Below, piece by piece: positions 15,873 through 24,859 of a stretch of DNA of 42,380 nt. The position numbers and the translations under genes are program-made. The first letter of the stretch is position 1. Each line of letters opens with the position of its first letter. The DNA is from Clostridium sp. CAG:590 (GTDB lineage Bacteria > Bacillota > Clostridia > Lachnospirales > Lachnospiraceae). Below the pieces are notes generated by a model. That model worked only from the letters and a program-made list of their open reading frames with translations, was not told the DNA's origin and did not search any database. The DNA lies in the NCBI GenBank assembly GCA_000431135.1, contig HF987869.1:13003-55382 (forward strand), written 5' to 3'.

Positions 15873-16730
15873 CTATGATATCGCCTCTGCACCCGCGATA
15901 ATCTCGGTAAGCTCCTGCGTGATGGAGCTCTGTCTCGCACGGTTATACTTCAGCGACAGATCGTCAATCATATCTTCTGCATTCTTGGTTGCCGAATCCA
16001 TTGCCTGCATTCTGGCACCATTTTCACTGGCGATTGCCTCAACGAATGCGCCATAGATTATGTTATTCATATACTTTGGAATGATCATGTCAAGTGCCTC
16101 ATCCGCTTCCGGCTCAAAATTCATAAGGGTAAGCGTATCGATCTCTACATCCTTCATGATCTCTTCCACACTGATCGGCAATAGTTTGATAAGTTTGGGT
16201 TCATGCACTACCGTATTCTTGAATCCGGTATATGCAAGATAGATCTCACCAACCTCGCCATTCTCATAAGACGCTAATACGTTCTTGCCAATATGGATTG
16301 CATCGGCATACAGTGGCTCGTTCATCACCTCGGAATAATCCTCAATGATGTGGTAGCCCTTCCGGCTTAAGCCCTCTAAGCCCTTCTTACCTAATGCATA
16401 GATATCCGTATCTTCCGGTGCAAATGCTGCCGTAATCTCTTTGACAATGTTGTTGTTATATCCACCGGCAAGTCCACGGTTTGATGTAATTGCGATCACT
16501 GCTTTGCGCTTGGAGTCGCTCTCCCGCAGATAACGGTGATCGATCGTTCCGGTTCTCACTAAGATGGAACAGATCGTATCATACAACATGGTGAAATACG
16601 GCTTATTGCTCTCTGCCCTGGCTTTCGCTTTTTGGAGCTTTACCGTCGATACCAGCTTCATTGCCTTCGTGATCTGACCGGTACTGGCAACACTCTCTTT
16701 GCGCCTTTTTATATCTCTCATCGATGCCAA
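15873..16730 (-). CDS. atpG: ATP synthase F1 gamma subunit
   Basis: Rotary shaft of F1, 285 residues. The N-terminal helix MRDIKRRKESVASTGQITKAMKLVSTVKLQKA and the C-terminal helix AMDSATKNAEDMIDDLSLKYNRARQ with SSITQELTEIIAGAEA form the coiled-coil shaft. SNRGLAGGYN is the conserved central motif. A second in-frame ATG at residue 4 is an alternative start. About 108 nt separate it from atpA, the longest gap within the operon core; no separate promoter was evident. Confidence 0.98.
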   Translation of the reverse strand: MASMRDIKRRKESVASTGQITKAMKLVSTVKLQKAKARAESNKPYFTMLYDTICSILVRTGTIDHRYLRESDSKRKAVIAITSNRGLAGGYNNNIVKEITAAFAPEDTDIYALGKKGLEGLSRKGYHIIEDYSEVMNEPLYADAIHIGKNVLASYENGEVGEIYLAYTGFKNTVVHEPKLIKLLPISVEEIMKDVEIDTLTLMNFEPEADEALDMIIPKYMNNIIYGAFVEAIASENGARMQAMDSATKNAEDMIDDLSLKYNRARQSSITQELTEIIAGAEAIS

Positions 16731-16838
16731 GACATATCACCTCTTTCTTCTATATTCTCACAGCAGATGTAAATTCTTCTGTGCCACACAGACACATTCC
16801 TCTTTCCATCTGCCCCTATAAGTTCCGCGTATTGCTCA

Positions 16839-18344
16839 TTATGCACGCTGACTCTTATATTGGGTGATTGCCTCGTCTAACATCTGACTCAGTTCGTCAG
16901 TAAGCTTCTTCTCCTCACGGATCTTCGTAAAGATCTCCGGATACTGTGCATCGACAAACTCAAATAATTCTTTCTCAAAATCAAGGATCTGATCTACCGG
17001 AACATCTAAGAGATATCTCTTTGTTGCCGCATAAATGATCACAACCTGACGCTCTACCGGCATCGGCTTATACTGCGGCTGCTTTAACATCTCTTTGATA
17101 CGTTCACCCTGTGCCAGACGTTCCTTCGTATCATCATCCAACTCGGAACCAAACTGGGCAAATGCAGCCAGCTCACGATACTGTGCAAGCTCGGTACGGA
17201 TTGGAGAAGCAATCTTCTTCATTGCTCCAATCTGTGCAGCACCACCTACACGGGATACGGAAAGACCGGCATTGATCGCAGGACGGAAACCGGCATTGAA
17301 CATCTCTGTCTCTAAGTAGATCTGTCCATCTGTGATGGAAATAACGTTGGTCGGAATGTATGCAGATACATCACCAGCCTGTGTCTCAATGATCGGAAGT
17401 GCGGTAAGGGAACCGCCACCTAAGGAATCATTTAACCGGGCAGCACGCTCTAACAATCTGGAATGTAAATAGAATACATCACCCGGATATGCCTCACGTC
17501 CCGGCGGACGACGGAGCAGCAAGGAAAGTGTACGGTAAGCAGTCGCATGTTTGCTCAAGTCATCATACACAACCAGTACGTCCTCTCCATTCTCCATCCA
17601 CTCTTCACCAATCGCACAGCCTGCGTATGGTGCAATATACTGTAATGGAGCAAGCTCGGATGCGGTGGATGCTACAACCGTTGTATAATCCATTGCTCCA
17701 TATTCGGTTAAGGACTTCACGATACTTGCAACGGTCGATGCCTTCTGACCGATCGCAACATAGATACACTTAACGCCCTGTCCCTTCTGGTTAATGATCG
17801 TATCAATGGCAATTGCCGTCTTACCTGTCTGACGGTCACCAATGATCAACTCTCTCTGTCCTCTACCAATCGGAACCATGGCATCAATCGCCTTGATACC
17901 GGTCTGTAACGGAGTGTCCACGGACTGTCTGGAAATAACACCGGATGCCACTCTCTCAATTGGTCTTGATTTGGTCGTATTGATCGGACCTTTATCGTCA
18001 ATCGGCTGTCCCAATGCATTGACAACACGTCCAAGCATTGCGTCACCTACCGGAACTTCTACCACACGTCCCGTTGTCTTGACGGTATCTCCTTCGCTGA
18101 TATTCCTGTTTGCACTTAACAGTACCGCACCTACGTTGTCTTCCTCTAGGTTCATTACCATTCCGTAAACATCCCCAGGGAATTCCAACAACTCACCCTG
18201 CATTGCATTCTCTAATCCATGCACACGGGCAATTCCGTCGGCTACCTGTATAACTGTACCAACTTCGGAGGTCTCTAATTTCTTTGAATAATTCTTAATC
18301 TGCTCTTTGATCACAGAACTAATCTCTTCTGGTTTCAAATTCAT
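16839..18344 (-). CDS. atpA: ATP synthase F1 alpha subunit
   Basis: Non-catalytic nucleotide-binding subunit, 501 residues, with Walker A GDRQTGKTAIAIDTI, the LVVYDDLSKHATAYR region, the catalytic arginine in the SVSRVGGAAQ segment, and the N-terminal IQVADGIARVHGLENAMQGE barrel. Length is normal. It follows atpH by 44 nt. Confidence 0.98.
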   Translation of the reverse strand: MNLKPEEISSVIKEQIKNYSKKLETSEVGTVIQVADGIARVHGLENAMQGELLEFPGDVYGMVMNLEEDNVGAVLLSANRNISEGDTVKTTGRVVEVPVGDAMLGRVVNALGQPIDDKGPINTTKSRPIERVASGVISRQSVDTPLQTGIKAIDAMVPIGRGQRELIIGDRQTGKTAIAIDTIINQKGQGVKCIYVAIGQKASTVASIVKSLTEYGAMDYTTVVASTASELAPLQYIAPYAGCAIGEEWMENGEDVLVVYDDLSKHATAYRTLSLLLRRPPGREAYPGDVFYLHSRLLERAARLNDSLGGGSLTALPIIETQAGDVSAYIPTNVISITDGQIYLETEMFNAGFRPAINAGLSVSRVGGAAQIGAMKKIASPIRTELAQYRELAAFAQFGSELDDDTKERLAQGERIKEMLKQPQYKPMPVERQVVIIYAATKRYLLDVPVDQILDFEKELFEFVDAQYPEIFTKIREEKKLTDELSQMLDEAITQYKSQRA

Positions 18345-18388
18345 GGAAAATTAGCACCTTCTCTCTGTTTATAATCTATTCTTCGCAT

Positions 18389-18925
18389 TTACTGTACGAG
18401 ACTCTTCGACAATTCCGCAATCTGTGTTTTCAGGCTGCTGTCGACTACGGTATCTGCAACCCGGATCACAAGTCCACCGATCAGTGACGGATCTACCTTG
18501 TAATTCCCTTCGATCTTCTGATACTTCGTTGTCTCGATCAGTTTCTGCTCAATTCGTTCTTTCTGCTCCTGCTTTAATTCCACTGCGGAAGAAATGTAGG
18601 CAATACCAATTCCTTTTTCCTCCTTGATCGCAGCAATCACATAATCAAATACGGAAAGGAAATCTTTCTGATGACCTTTTAACACCAGCATTGTCATAAG
18701 TCCGGTCAGCTCATCTGATACCCTGCCGGCATAGATATTCTCAATAACCTTGACTTTCTCTTCCTTCTCGATATTCGGATGAAGCAGAAACTTGCTTAAT
18801 TCTTCGTTCTCAAGAAACGTCTGCTTTACAAAAAGCACCTCTTCTAACGTGGCATCTAATGACCGATTCTCCATTGCCACTTCAAAAAGTGCACTTCCGT
18901 AGGTCTTACTTACCTGCTTAGCCAT
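18389..18925 (-). CDS. atpH: ATP synthase F1 delta subunit
   Basis: Peripheral stalk subunit of 178 residues that fixes the b subunits to F1. The N-terminal KTYGSALFEVAMEN and the C-terminal VDPSLIGGLVIRVADTVVDSSLKTQIAELSKSL are typical of the delta/OSCP family. Its start overlaps the end of atpF by 16 bp, indicating translational coupling. Confidence 0.96.
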   Translation of the reverse strand: MAKQVSKTYGSALFEVAMENRSLDATLEEVLFVKQTFLENEELSKFLLHPNIEKEEKVKVIENIYAGRVSDELTGLMTMLVLKGHQKDFLSVFDYVIAAIKEEKGIGIAYISSAVELKQEQKERIEQKLIETTKYQKIEGNYKVDPSLIGGLVIRVADTVVDSSLKTQIAELSKSLVQ

Positions 18926-19476
18926 GTACTACCACCCATTTCTTTCAAAGTATCCTCAATTAAAGCATCCTGCTTGCTCTCATCAATCTGCTGCTCGATA
19001 ATCTTTGCAGCCATTGCCGTTGCAACCCGTACGATCTCTTTGCGCATATCATCGGAAACCTTGCTCTTCTCTAACTCGATCTCCTGATTGGCGCGAGCAA
19101 TCAACCGATCAGCCTCTGCGTTTGCTTCTGCCACGATCTGCTCTTCACGTCTCTTCGCTTTCTTACGGGCCTGCTCTAATATCTCTTCTTTCTCTTTGTT
19201 GATGGCTTTTAATTTCTCATCATATTCCGCCTTCAATGCTGCGGCATCTTCCCGATCCTGCTTGGCCGTATCAATATCCGTCCGAATCTTCTCGGTACGG
19301 TTATGCAAAACCTTCTGCACAGGCTCAAACAACACCTTGGTAAGGAAAAAGAAGAGGATAAAAATGGCAATTCCCTGAATGATCACGTCACTGATTAACT
19401 GCGGACTTAATTCAAATATATGTCCTTCGGTGAGCAGCATTGTCTGCGCACCCATCATTCCTGATAACATACCCAT
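18910..19476 (-). CDS. atpF: ATP synthase F0 b subunit
   Basis: Peripheral stalk subunit with one membrane segment (about residues 25-48, ISDVIIQGIAIFILFFFLT) and a long charged coiled coil (EKIRTDIDTAKQDREDAAALKAEYDEKLKAI and on). The ATG is 11 nt after AGGAGG; a TTG one codon upstream has better spacing (8 nt) and may be the true start, adding one residue. The short Met/Gly-rich N-terminus (GMLSGMMG) is unusual but not alarming. Confidence 0.95.
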   Translation of the reverse strand: MGMLSGMMGAQTMLLTEGHIFELSPQLISDVIIQGIAIFILFFFLTKVLFEPVQKVLHNRTEKIRTDIDTAKQDREDAAALKAEYDEKLKAINKEKEEILEQARKKAKRREEQIVAEANAEADRLIARANQEIELEKSKVSDDMRKEIVRVATAMAAKIIEQQIDESKQDALIEDTLKEMGGSTWLSR

Positions 19477-19514
19477 CAAGGAACTATCCTCCTTTCATCA
19501 GACTTCGTTGATCC

Positions 19515-19790
19515 TTACAGTTTCAAGAACTTAGCAAGCATTGGATTACCATACATTAACAGCAATGCAACTACCAGACCATACAGACCGGTTGTCTCGG
19601 CTACGGCCTGACCAAGTAACATCGTAGACATGATATCACCCTTTGCACCCGGGTTACGTCCTACTGCTGCAGCACCCTGACCAGCGGCAATACCCTGTCC
19701 AATACCAGGTCCGATACCGGCGATCATTGCTAAACCTGCACCAATTGTTGAACATGCTAAAATTAAACCTTCGTTTGTAATGTTTGACAT
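19515..19790 (-). CDS. atpE: ATP synthase F0 c subunit with Na+-binding signature
   Basis: Rotor-ring proteolipid of 91 residues with two membrane helices joined by the RNPGAKGD loop. Residues Gln32, Val63, Glu65, Thr66, Thr67 and Tyr70 fall at the positions that coordinate Na+ in the Ilyobacter tartaricus ring (Gln32, Val63, Glu65, Ser66, Thr67, Tyr70), with Thr in place of Ser66. This predicts Na+ rather than H+ coupling. The ATG at MSNITNEG follows GGAGG with 8-nt spacing; an earlier in-frame start is not supported. Confidence 0.97.
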   Translation of the reverse strand: MSNITNEGLILACSTIGAGLAMIAGIGPGIGQGIAAGQGAAAVGRNPGAKGDIMSTMLLGQAVAETTGLYGLVVALLLMYGNPMLAKFLKL

Positions 19791-19871
19791 AAACATTTCC
19801 TCCATTTTCTTAATATTCTTACCTATTGTGTACCACCGGCATTCCGTCCGGCAGCTTCTCAATCTAACATA

Positions 19872-20600
19872 TTATGCCTCTCCAATCTTATCGGTAATAA
19901 ATACCATTGTAAGCATAGAGAATACATACGCCTGAATTGCTCCGGAGAACAAGTCAAAGTAGACATGTAAAAATGCCGGTATACCAATCTTAGCAAAGAG
20001 TGGCAGCAATCCATAATATAATGCCATCATAACCGTACCTGCCATTACGTTACCAAACAGACGCAGCGACATAGATACCGGTGTGGCAATCTCTCCAATG
20101 AGGTTAATCGGGAAGAGAAACCAGATTGGCTGGAACAATCCTGTAAATGCACCAATCTTGTTGTATTTCAGATTGTTATACTGAATCATAACAAATGTGA
20201 TCAGCGCCAGGGAAAATGTCGTTCCATAATCTGCTGTTGGCGGTCGCAGTCCAAACAGACCGGATATATTGGATAACAGTATATACAGGAACAATGTTCC
20301 CACATAGCAGATATATTTCTTTCCATGAGTTCCCATGGATGAATTCACAAATCCTTCCAGGGTCTCAACTGCAAATTCCACTACATTCTGCAACCCTGTC
20401 GGTATCTCATCCGCCTGCATGATCTTCTTTCTGGCAACCACTGCAAATATCATGATCGTTACCATGATCAGAAGCATACATACGTGCGACGTTGTAATAT
20501 ATACAGTCTGTCCCATAAACTGATACCCGATCAAATGATGGATCGAAAAATCCACTTCTTTGTCTGCCGCCAAAAGCATTGGCATCATTCCATACCTCAT
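19872..20600 (-). CDS. atpB: ATP synthase F0 a subunit
   Basis: Stator channel subunit of 242 residues with about five or six membrane helices. The essential arginine lies in PVSMSLRLFGNVMAG, and the C-terminal helix has YVFSMLTMVFITDKIGEA. A good AGGAAGGTGAAGGA site precedes the ATG, and that ATG overlaps (ATGA) the stop of a possible 30-codon reading frame. Confidence 0.97.
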   Translation of the reverse strand: MRYGMMPMLLAADKEVDFSIHHLIGYQFMGQTVYITTSHVCMLLIMVTIMIFAVVARKKIMQADEIPTGLQNVVEFAVETLEGFVNSSMGTHGKKYICYVGTLFLYILLSNISGLFGLRPPTADYGTTFSLALITFVMIQYNNLKYNKIGAFTGLFQPIWFLFPINLIGEIATPVSMSLRLFGNVMAGTVMMALYYGLLPLFAKIGIPAFLHVYFDLFSGAIQAYVFSMLTMVFITDKIGEA

Positions 20601-20689
20601 TCCTTCACCTTCCTTTCTGTAATATTGTTGTATATCTTCATTTTATCAACAGTCTCCGGGATCCGGAAACTTGCGTTCCTGTTGATCAT
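20597..20689 (-). CDS. Possible 30-residue protein coupled to atpB
   Basis: An open frame of 30 codons (MINRNASFRIPETVDKMKIY and ten more residues, ending KVKE) begins after AAAAGG at 8-nt spacing and stops at a TGA overlapping the atpB ATG (ATGA). It is highly charged and not recognisable. The overlap suggests it could couple translation into atpB, but the frame may be chance in the gap between atpI and atpB. Confidence 0.25.
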   Translation of the reverse strand: MINRNASFRIPETVDKMKIYNNITERKVKE

Positions 20690-20723
20690 GTTACAACCTT
20701 TTCTTATGATATAAAAACTGCTG

Positions 20724-21218
20724 TCATTCTGTCTGTCTTTCATCTGATCCGGTAACATTACCATCTGCAACAGCTCTCTCGTCTTCTTCCTCTTCATCAT
20801 CATCAAATGGTCCCATGGCATCTTCCTTTGTCACAAAATCATCCGGATACATGCGCTTCAAAAAAAACGGAGCCATCAGTGCACCAACCTTCATGCCAAG
20901 CAGACCAAGCAGCACCGTAAAAAAGTTCACATGCGGTACCAGCATCGCACCAAGCAGCGCCGCTAACATCAACACAATACGGAACACCGTCTTCTTTCTC
21001 ATATATCGGGTTGCATCATCCTGTGGTAAATCCAGGGCATCATCCAATGTCCTTGTCATATGAATAATAAGAATAACCGCCACGACTACTCCAACCAGCA
21101 GTCCTAACGTGTATGATAGAATATCTTCAGAAAAAATGATTCCGATAATCTCTACGATTACAGAATATACTCCTATTCCAATTAGTAACCCCGTCAACGT
21201 TTCCTTAACCTGATTCAT
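20724..21218 (-). CDS. atpI: ATP synthase subunit I-like membrane protein
   Basis: A 164-residue protein with four membrane segments arranged as two hairpins (about residues 8-55 and 78-120) and a long acidic tail (FDDDEEEEDERAVADG). Position as first gene of the atp operon and the topology fit AtpI, which helps c-ring assembly and possibly Mg2+ or Na+ handling. Sequence of this subunit is poorly conserved, so the call rests on context and topology. Confidence 0.8.
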   Translation of the reverse strand: MNQVKETLTGLLIGIGVYSVIVEIIGIIFSEDILSYTLGLLVGVVVAVILIIHMTRTLDDALDLPQDDATRYMRKKTVFRIVLMLAALLGAMLVPHVNFFTVLLGLLGMKVGALMAPFFLKRMYPDDFVTKEDAMGPFDDDEEEEDERAVADGNVTGSDERQTE

Positions 21219-21349
21219 AATTCCCTTCCCTTAAAATATACCCAAATACTTTATTCCTATTCCCCACATTTTCTTTCTGTTATCTGTTTCTTCCCTATAA
21301 TCGAATGGTTATTCCTGCATAACAAAAAGTCGAAAAACAAAGCAATATA

Positions 21350-21378
21350 ATTATACTAAGTTTTCCGACAATTGTCTA
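21350..21378 (-). promoter_or_regulatory. Promoter of the ATP synthase operon
   Basis: On the minus strand TAGACA (complement of 21373-21378) and TATAAT (complement of 21350-21355) are 17 nt apart. An AT-rich stretch upstream (AAAAATCATATTTTT) may act as an UP element. Transcription would begin about 120 nt before atpI. Confidence 0.75.
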
Positions 21379-21462
21379 TGAAAAATATGATTTTTATGAA
21401 CCTTTTCCGTTCTCCAAATGAATGAATTTCATTTTATACAATGTGTTGCTCTCTTATTCTGA

Positions 21463-22323
21463 CTATACTCCCGGCATATATTTCTGCCCCTCCGGTGTCA
21501 TTGCGAGTCCACCCTTTCCCGTCTCTTTAATACACGACGGCATTGCAACCCCGATACTTCGCATCGCATCGATAACTTCATCCGGCGGAATCTTCGAACG
21601 TATACCTGCAAGGGCCATATCTGTCGCAGTCAAGGCACTTGTTGCTCCGATCACATTTCGTTTCACACAAGGCACCTCCACTAATCCGCCAACCGGATCA
21701 CACGCAAGTCCTAACAGATTCTTCAATGCCATGGCTGCCGCATGACAGATTGTATCCATATCTCCGCCCTGTAAATATGCCGCCGCTCCCGCTGCCATCG
21801 CTGACGCCGAACCAATCTCTGCCTGACATCCACCTGCCGCTCCCGCGATAAATGCACGCGACGCGATCACTCCGCCGATTCCGGCTGCCACAAGCAATGC
21901 TTTTGTCATCTCCTCATCCGAATAGGAAAACCGTTCCTGCAACGATAATAATACCGCCGGAACCACCCCGCACGAACCCGCTGTCGGTGATGCCACGATT
22001 CGTTTCATACAGGCATTGGATTCCCCCATTTTCACTGCTTTTTCCATTACACCAACTACAAAATCTCCACAAAGAGACGTTTCCTTTTCCCGGTACTGCC
22101 TCAGCTTTTCCCCATCTCCGCCTGCTAATTTGCTGGTAGAAGTAATACCGGCATCATATTCCTGATCCGCCTCTTTCATTGCCTGATACACTTTCGTCAC
22201 CTGTGCAAATCCTTCCTCCACAGGGATTCCCCGTTCATGACAATCTTCTTCCAGTACGACCTCATAAATCTTCTTGTTCTGTTCTGTTGCAATTTCGCAT
22301 AGTTCCTGTAACGATTTATACAT
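21463..22323 (-). CDS. sdaAA: L-serine dehydratase, alpha subunit (iron-sulfur)
   Basis: With the beta subunit it deaminates L-serine to pyruvate and ammonia using a [4Fe-4S] cluster as Lewis acid. The 286-residue chain has Cys166 (GGCQAEIG), Cys208 (ACDPVGG) and Cys219 (VPCVKRN); their 42- and 11-residue spacing matches the cluster ligands of characterised enzymes. SPTAGSCGVVP (residues 112-122) is a family signature. It follows sdaAB by about 60 nt in one operon. Pyruvate made here could feed the PFL pathway. Confidence 0.96.
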   Translation of the reverse strand: MYKSLQELCEIATEQNKKIYEVVLEEDCHERGIPVEEGFAQVTKVYQAMKEADQEYDAGITSTSKLAGGDGEKLRQYREKETSLCGDFVVGVMEKAVKMGESNACMKRIVASPTAGSCGVVPAVLLSLQERFSYSDEEMTKALLVAAGIGGVIASRAFIAGAAGGCQAEIGSASAMAAGAAAYLQGGDMDTICHAAAMALKNLLGLACDPVGGLVEVPCVKRNVIGATSALTATDMALAGIRSKIPPDEVIDAMRSIGVAMPSCIKETGKGGLAMTPEGQKYMPGV

Positions 22324-22382
22324 ATGACTCCTTTCTACACTTATCCTCTTCTACAGCCAAATCCTTACGCTGTAGAAGTGCG

Positions 22383-23066
22383 TCAGACTTTGTCACTGGT
22401 CAATCCATCCTCGAGACTTAGGTAAGTAACCTTCACAATACCCTCTAAATGTTCCAGCCACCGGATGGAATCCGACGGAATCTCCTGATCACACTCGATG
22501 ACCATAACGGCATTTCCTCCGCGGGAATCCCTGTATAGCTGCATCGTTGCAATATTAACGGACTTGTGGGCAAGCATGGATGTCACTTCCGTAACATGTC
22601 CCGGCTGGTCAAGATTATGCACGATCAACGTTGGAAAATCTCCTGTAAAGTTCGCCGTCAGGCCATCAATCTCACAGATCCGGATCTGCCCGCCGCCAAT
22701 AGAACTCGCAATGATCTCTAACTTTCGTCCCGACTGCCCTTCTAAGTTCATCTTCACTGTATTCGGATGTGCATCGATGAGTTCAATTCCCTCAAACTGA
22801 AAATGCATCCCCTTTGATTTCGCAAGATCAAAGCTGTCCGGAATCCGCCTGTCATCCACCGCCATACCAAGCAGCCCAGCAATCAATGCCTTATCCGTAC
22901 CATGTCCTTTGCCGGTAGCTAAAAAAGAACCATGCAGATAAATGTCTGCTTTGCGAACCGGTTCCCCCAACAGCTTACGCGCCACCTGTCCGATCTTAAC
23001 CGCCCCCGCTGTGTGGGAACTGGACGGTCCTACCATAACCGGACCGATTATATCCATAATATTCAT
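22383..23066 (-). CDS. sdaAB: L-serine dehydratase, beta subunit with ACT domain
   Basis: Partner subunit of 227 residues. The N-terminal region has IIGPVMVGPSSSHTAGAVKIG, whose SSSHTAG motif is the serine-binding signature, and HGSFLATGKGHGTDKAL. A C-terminal ACT domain (about residues 148-220, IVHNLDQPGHVTEVTSMLA) is typical for regulation or stability. The ATG at MNIMDIIGP follows GAGGG at 7 nt; an upstream TTG is less likely. It is the first gene of the operon. Confidence 0.96.
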   Translation of the reverse strand: MNIMDIIGPVMVGPSSSHTAGAVKIGQVARKLLGEPVRKADIYLHGSFLATGKGHGTDKALIAGLLGMAVDDRRIPDSFDLAKSKGMHFQFEGIELIDAHPNTVKMNLEGQSGRKLEIIASSIGGGQIRICEIDGLTANFTGDFPTLIVHNLDQPGHVTEVTSMLAHKSVNIATMQLYRDSRGGNAVMVIECDQEIPSDSIRWLEHLEGIVKVTYLSLEDGLTSDKV

Positions 23067-23101
23067 ACGCAATCCCTCTTTCGTCCGAATTGTTTAGACC
23101 T

Positions 23102-23130
23102 ACTATATAGAAATTTGACTTACTTTTCAA
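23102..23130 (-). promoter_or_regulatory. Promoter of the sdaAB-sdaAA operon
   Basis: On the minus strand TTGAAA (complement of 23125-23130) and TATAGT (complement of 23102-23107) are 17 nt apart, placing the start of transcription about 30 nt before the sdaAB start codon. Confidence 0.7.
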
Positions 23131-23255
23131 ATGTGAAAAACCTCTTTGTGTTGCTTTTTTGTCGCATTTTGCTTTCTTTTGTTAATGCAATGTGGTGATT
23201 TTCCTTTCAATATTCTGTTAAAAATATCCTTTTATAAATTATAAAAAGAATAATA

Positions 23256-23302
23256 CCCACAAATTGTGGGCATATCAACGCATTTTCCCCTCAATTTGCG
23301 GG
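23256..23302. promoter_or_regulatory. Pair of related palindromes upstream of sdaAB
   Basis: CCCACAAATTGTGGG (23256-23270) and CCCCTCAATTTGCGGG (23287-23302) share a CCC-N(2)-CAAATTG-N(2)-GGG pattern, one read on each strand. Their centres are about 31-32 bp apart, near three helical turns. They lie between the HAD gene and the sda operon. They may be operator sites; the first could instead act as a weak hairpin ending the HAD transcript. Confidence 0.45.
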
Positions 23303-23353
23303 TGTATATTTTATAAAGACTTATTTACATATACAACAGCTTCATCCTGTCTC

Positions 23354-23989
23354 CTACAGTACCGACTTCACAACTTCCGGCAATTCCGCAAAAGCTGCAA
23401 TCTCCGGCACATTTGCATTCACCGCTCCGAATCCGTATCCGGCATGAATAAATTCTACCCCTGCCTGCATACTTGCATCATAATCACCCTGGATATCTCC
23501 AACATAAACTGCCTTTGTCAGATGATTCCGCTCTGCTACTTTACGGATATTTTCTCCCTTCACCAGTCCATTGTTGCCGTAGCACTCCGTATCTTCGATA
23601 TATTTCCCATATCCATAATATTCTAAGAATGCCTCAATATAGCCGGATTGACAGTTACTGACAATGTATAAATGATACTTCTCCTTCAGTTTCTGAAATG
23701 TCTCCTCAACCTGTGGGTATACGATTGCTCCGTGTGTGCGAAGATATTCATTCTCTTCTCTTCCGCAGACCTCTAATAACTGTAAGCGTTTTTCCTCCGG
23801 AAGCTCCGGAAAGATCCTTGCGGCTAATTTATCCATCGTAAGTCCCATGACACTTTTGATCTCTTCCTCCGTGATCACCCGCTCCGGTGTATATTCTCTT
23901 GCCACAACCTCTGTCCAACTATCCGCTACTGCCTTTGCAGAATCCCACAACGTTCCATCCATATCAAATATAATGCCTGATTTCTCCAT
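23354..23989 (-). CDS. HAD-superfamily phosphatase (phosphoglycolate phosphatase-like)
   Basis: A 211-residue HAD subfamily IA protein with nucleophile motif FDMDGTLWDS (Asp9, Asp11), motif II VSNCQSGY, Lys in the KGENIRKV segment and motif IV YVGDIQGDYDAS. The alpha-helical cap lies between residues 15 and 90. The ATG at MEKSGII follows AAAGGA; a longer start is not needed. The substrate is unknown: phosphoglycolate or a sugar phosphate is possible. Confidence 0.88.
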   Translation of the reverse strand: MEKSGIIFDMDGTLWDSAKAVADSWTEVVAREYTPERVITEEEIKSVMGLTMDKLAARIFPELPEEKRLQLLEVCGREENEYLRTHGAIVYPQVEETFQKLKEKYHLYIVSNCQSGYIEAFLEYYGYGKYIEDTECYGNNGLVKGENIRKVAERNHLTKAVYVGDIQGDYDASMQAGVEFIHAGYGFGAVNANVPEIAAFAELPEVVKSVL

Positions 23990-24109
23990 CTCCTGTCCTT
24001 TCTGCGGTTCTCCATCTATATTCTTACGCATCCTATCTACTTACCGACACTATGCCATTCTCCAAGTATCGTATGCATACCGGCATCTTTTCATTCATGC
24101 AAATACTTA

Positions 24110-24859
24110 TTATTCCTGTACTACAATCTCTGACTTTGCCTTGTTTTCCTCAACAGAATCTAATTTCATACGGATCTGCTGCATGATCATATCGGTCTCC
24201 GCAATCCGGTCCGCACAGGATAACAGTTCCTGCGCGATCATCTCCTCGTCTGCCGGATCAATATTCTTCTTATATTTCAATTCATGATCCAGACTTGCCC
24301 AGAAATCCATCGCAATCGTCCGGATCTGTATCTCAACACGCATCGGCGTCTTGCCTTTTGAAAAGAATACCGGAATCTCCACGATCATATGATAGCTCCG
24401 ATATCCATTCGGCTTAGGATATTTGATATAGTCCTTGATCTTGATCAGTTTCAGATCATCCTGCATTGCAAGCATTGCCGCAATCGTGTAGATATCATCA
24501 ATAAATTCACAGATAATCCGCACACCTGCCACATCTGACAGATTCGCCATAATCGCTTCCACCGTAAATGGAAGTCCCTTTTTAACAAGTTTCTGTGCAA
24601 TGCTCTCCGGCTTCTTCACTCTCGACGAAATACTGCTGATCGGATTTCTATGATATCTTACGGACATCTCATCATTCAACACCTCTGCCTTCGTCCGTAC
24701 TTCCCGGATCGCACACGCATACATCATCTGCATCTCCTGAAATGCCTGCGAATGCTGCATCAATATCTTCAGTTCTTCCATAATATCGCCCGTAACCACC
24801 GGCACGTCATCCTCTTTCTCCCTTAAACTCGGAAGCTGTATATTCTCTTGTGTTGCCAC
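24110..24859 (-). CDS. Small (p)ppGpp synthetase (RelA/SpoT domain, YjbM/YwaC-like)
   Basis: Makes (p)ppGpp from GTP/GDP and ATP as an alarmone. The 249-residue chain has only the synthetase domain. Visible features are SSRVKKPESIAQKL, SDVAGVRIIC, the KPNGYRSYHMIVEIP G-loop region and the VEIQIRTIAMDFWASLDHELKYK box, with no HD hydrolase, TGS or ACT domain. This is the small alarmone synthetase class of Firmicutes. The start is GTG after GAGGTG. It is a single-gene unit between the HAD gene and the broken MATE gene. Confidence 0.93.
   Translation of the reverse strand: MATQENIQLPSLREKEDDVPVVTGDIMEELKILMQHSQAFQEMQMMYACAIREVRTKAEVLNDEMSVRYHRNPISSISSRVKKPESIAQKLVKKGLPFTVEAIMANLSDVAGVRIICEFIDDIYTIAAMLAMQDDLKLIKIKDYIKYPKPNGYRSYHMIVEIPVFFSKGKTPMRVEIQIRTIAMDFWASLDHELKYKKNIDPADEEMIAQELLSCADRIAETDMIMQQIRMKLDSVEENKAKSEIVVQE

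Noticed and set aside
15568..16056. Long plus-strand open frame across atpD and atpG
   Set aside because: Antisense to two certain genes, no ribosome site, no recognisable protein pattern.
20689..20821. Longer version of the small frame upstream of atpB
   Set aside because: The extension overlaps the end of atpI out of frame and has no ribosome site; only the last 30 codons are considered.
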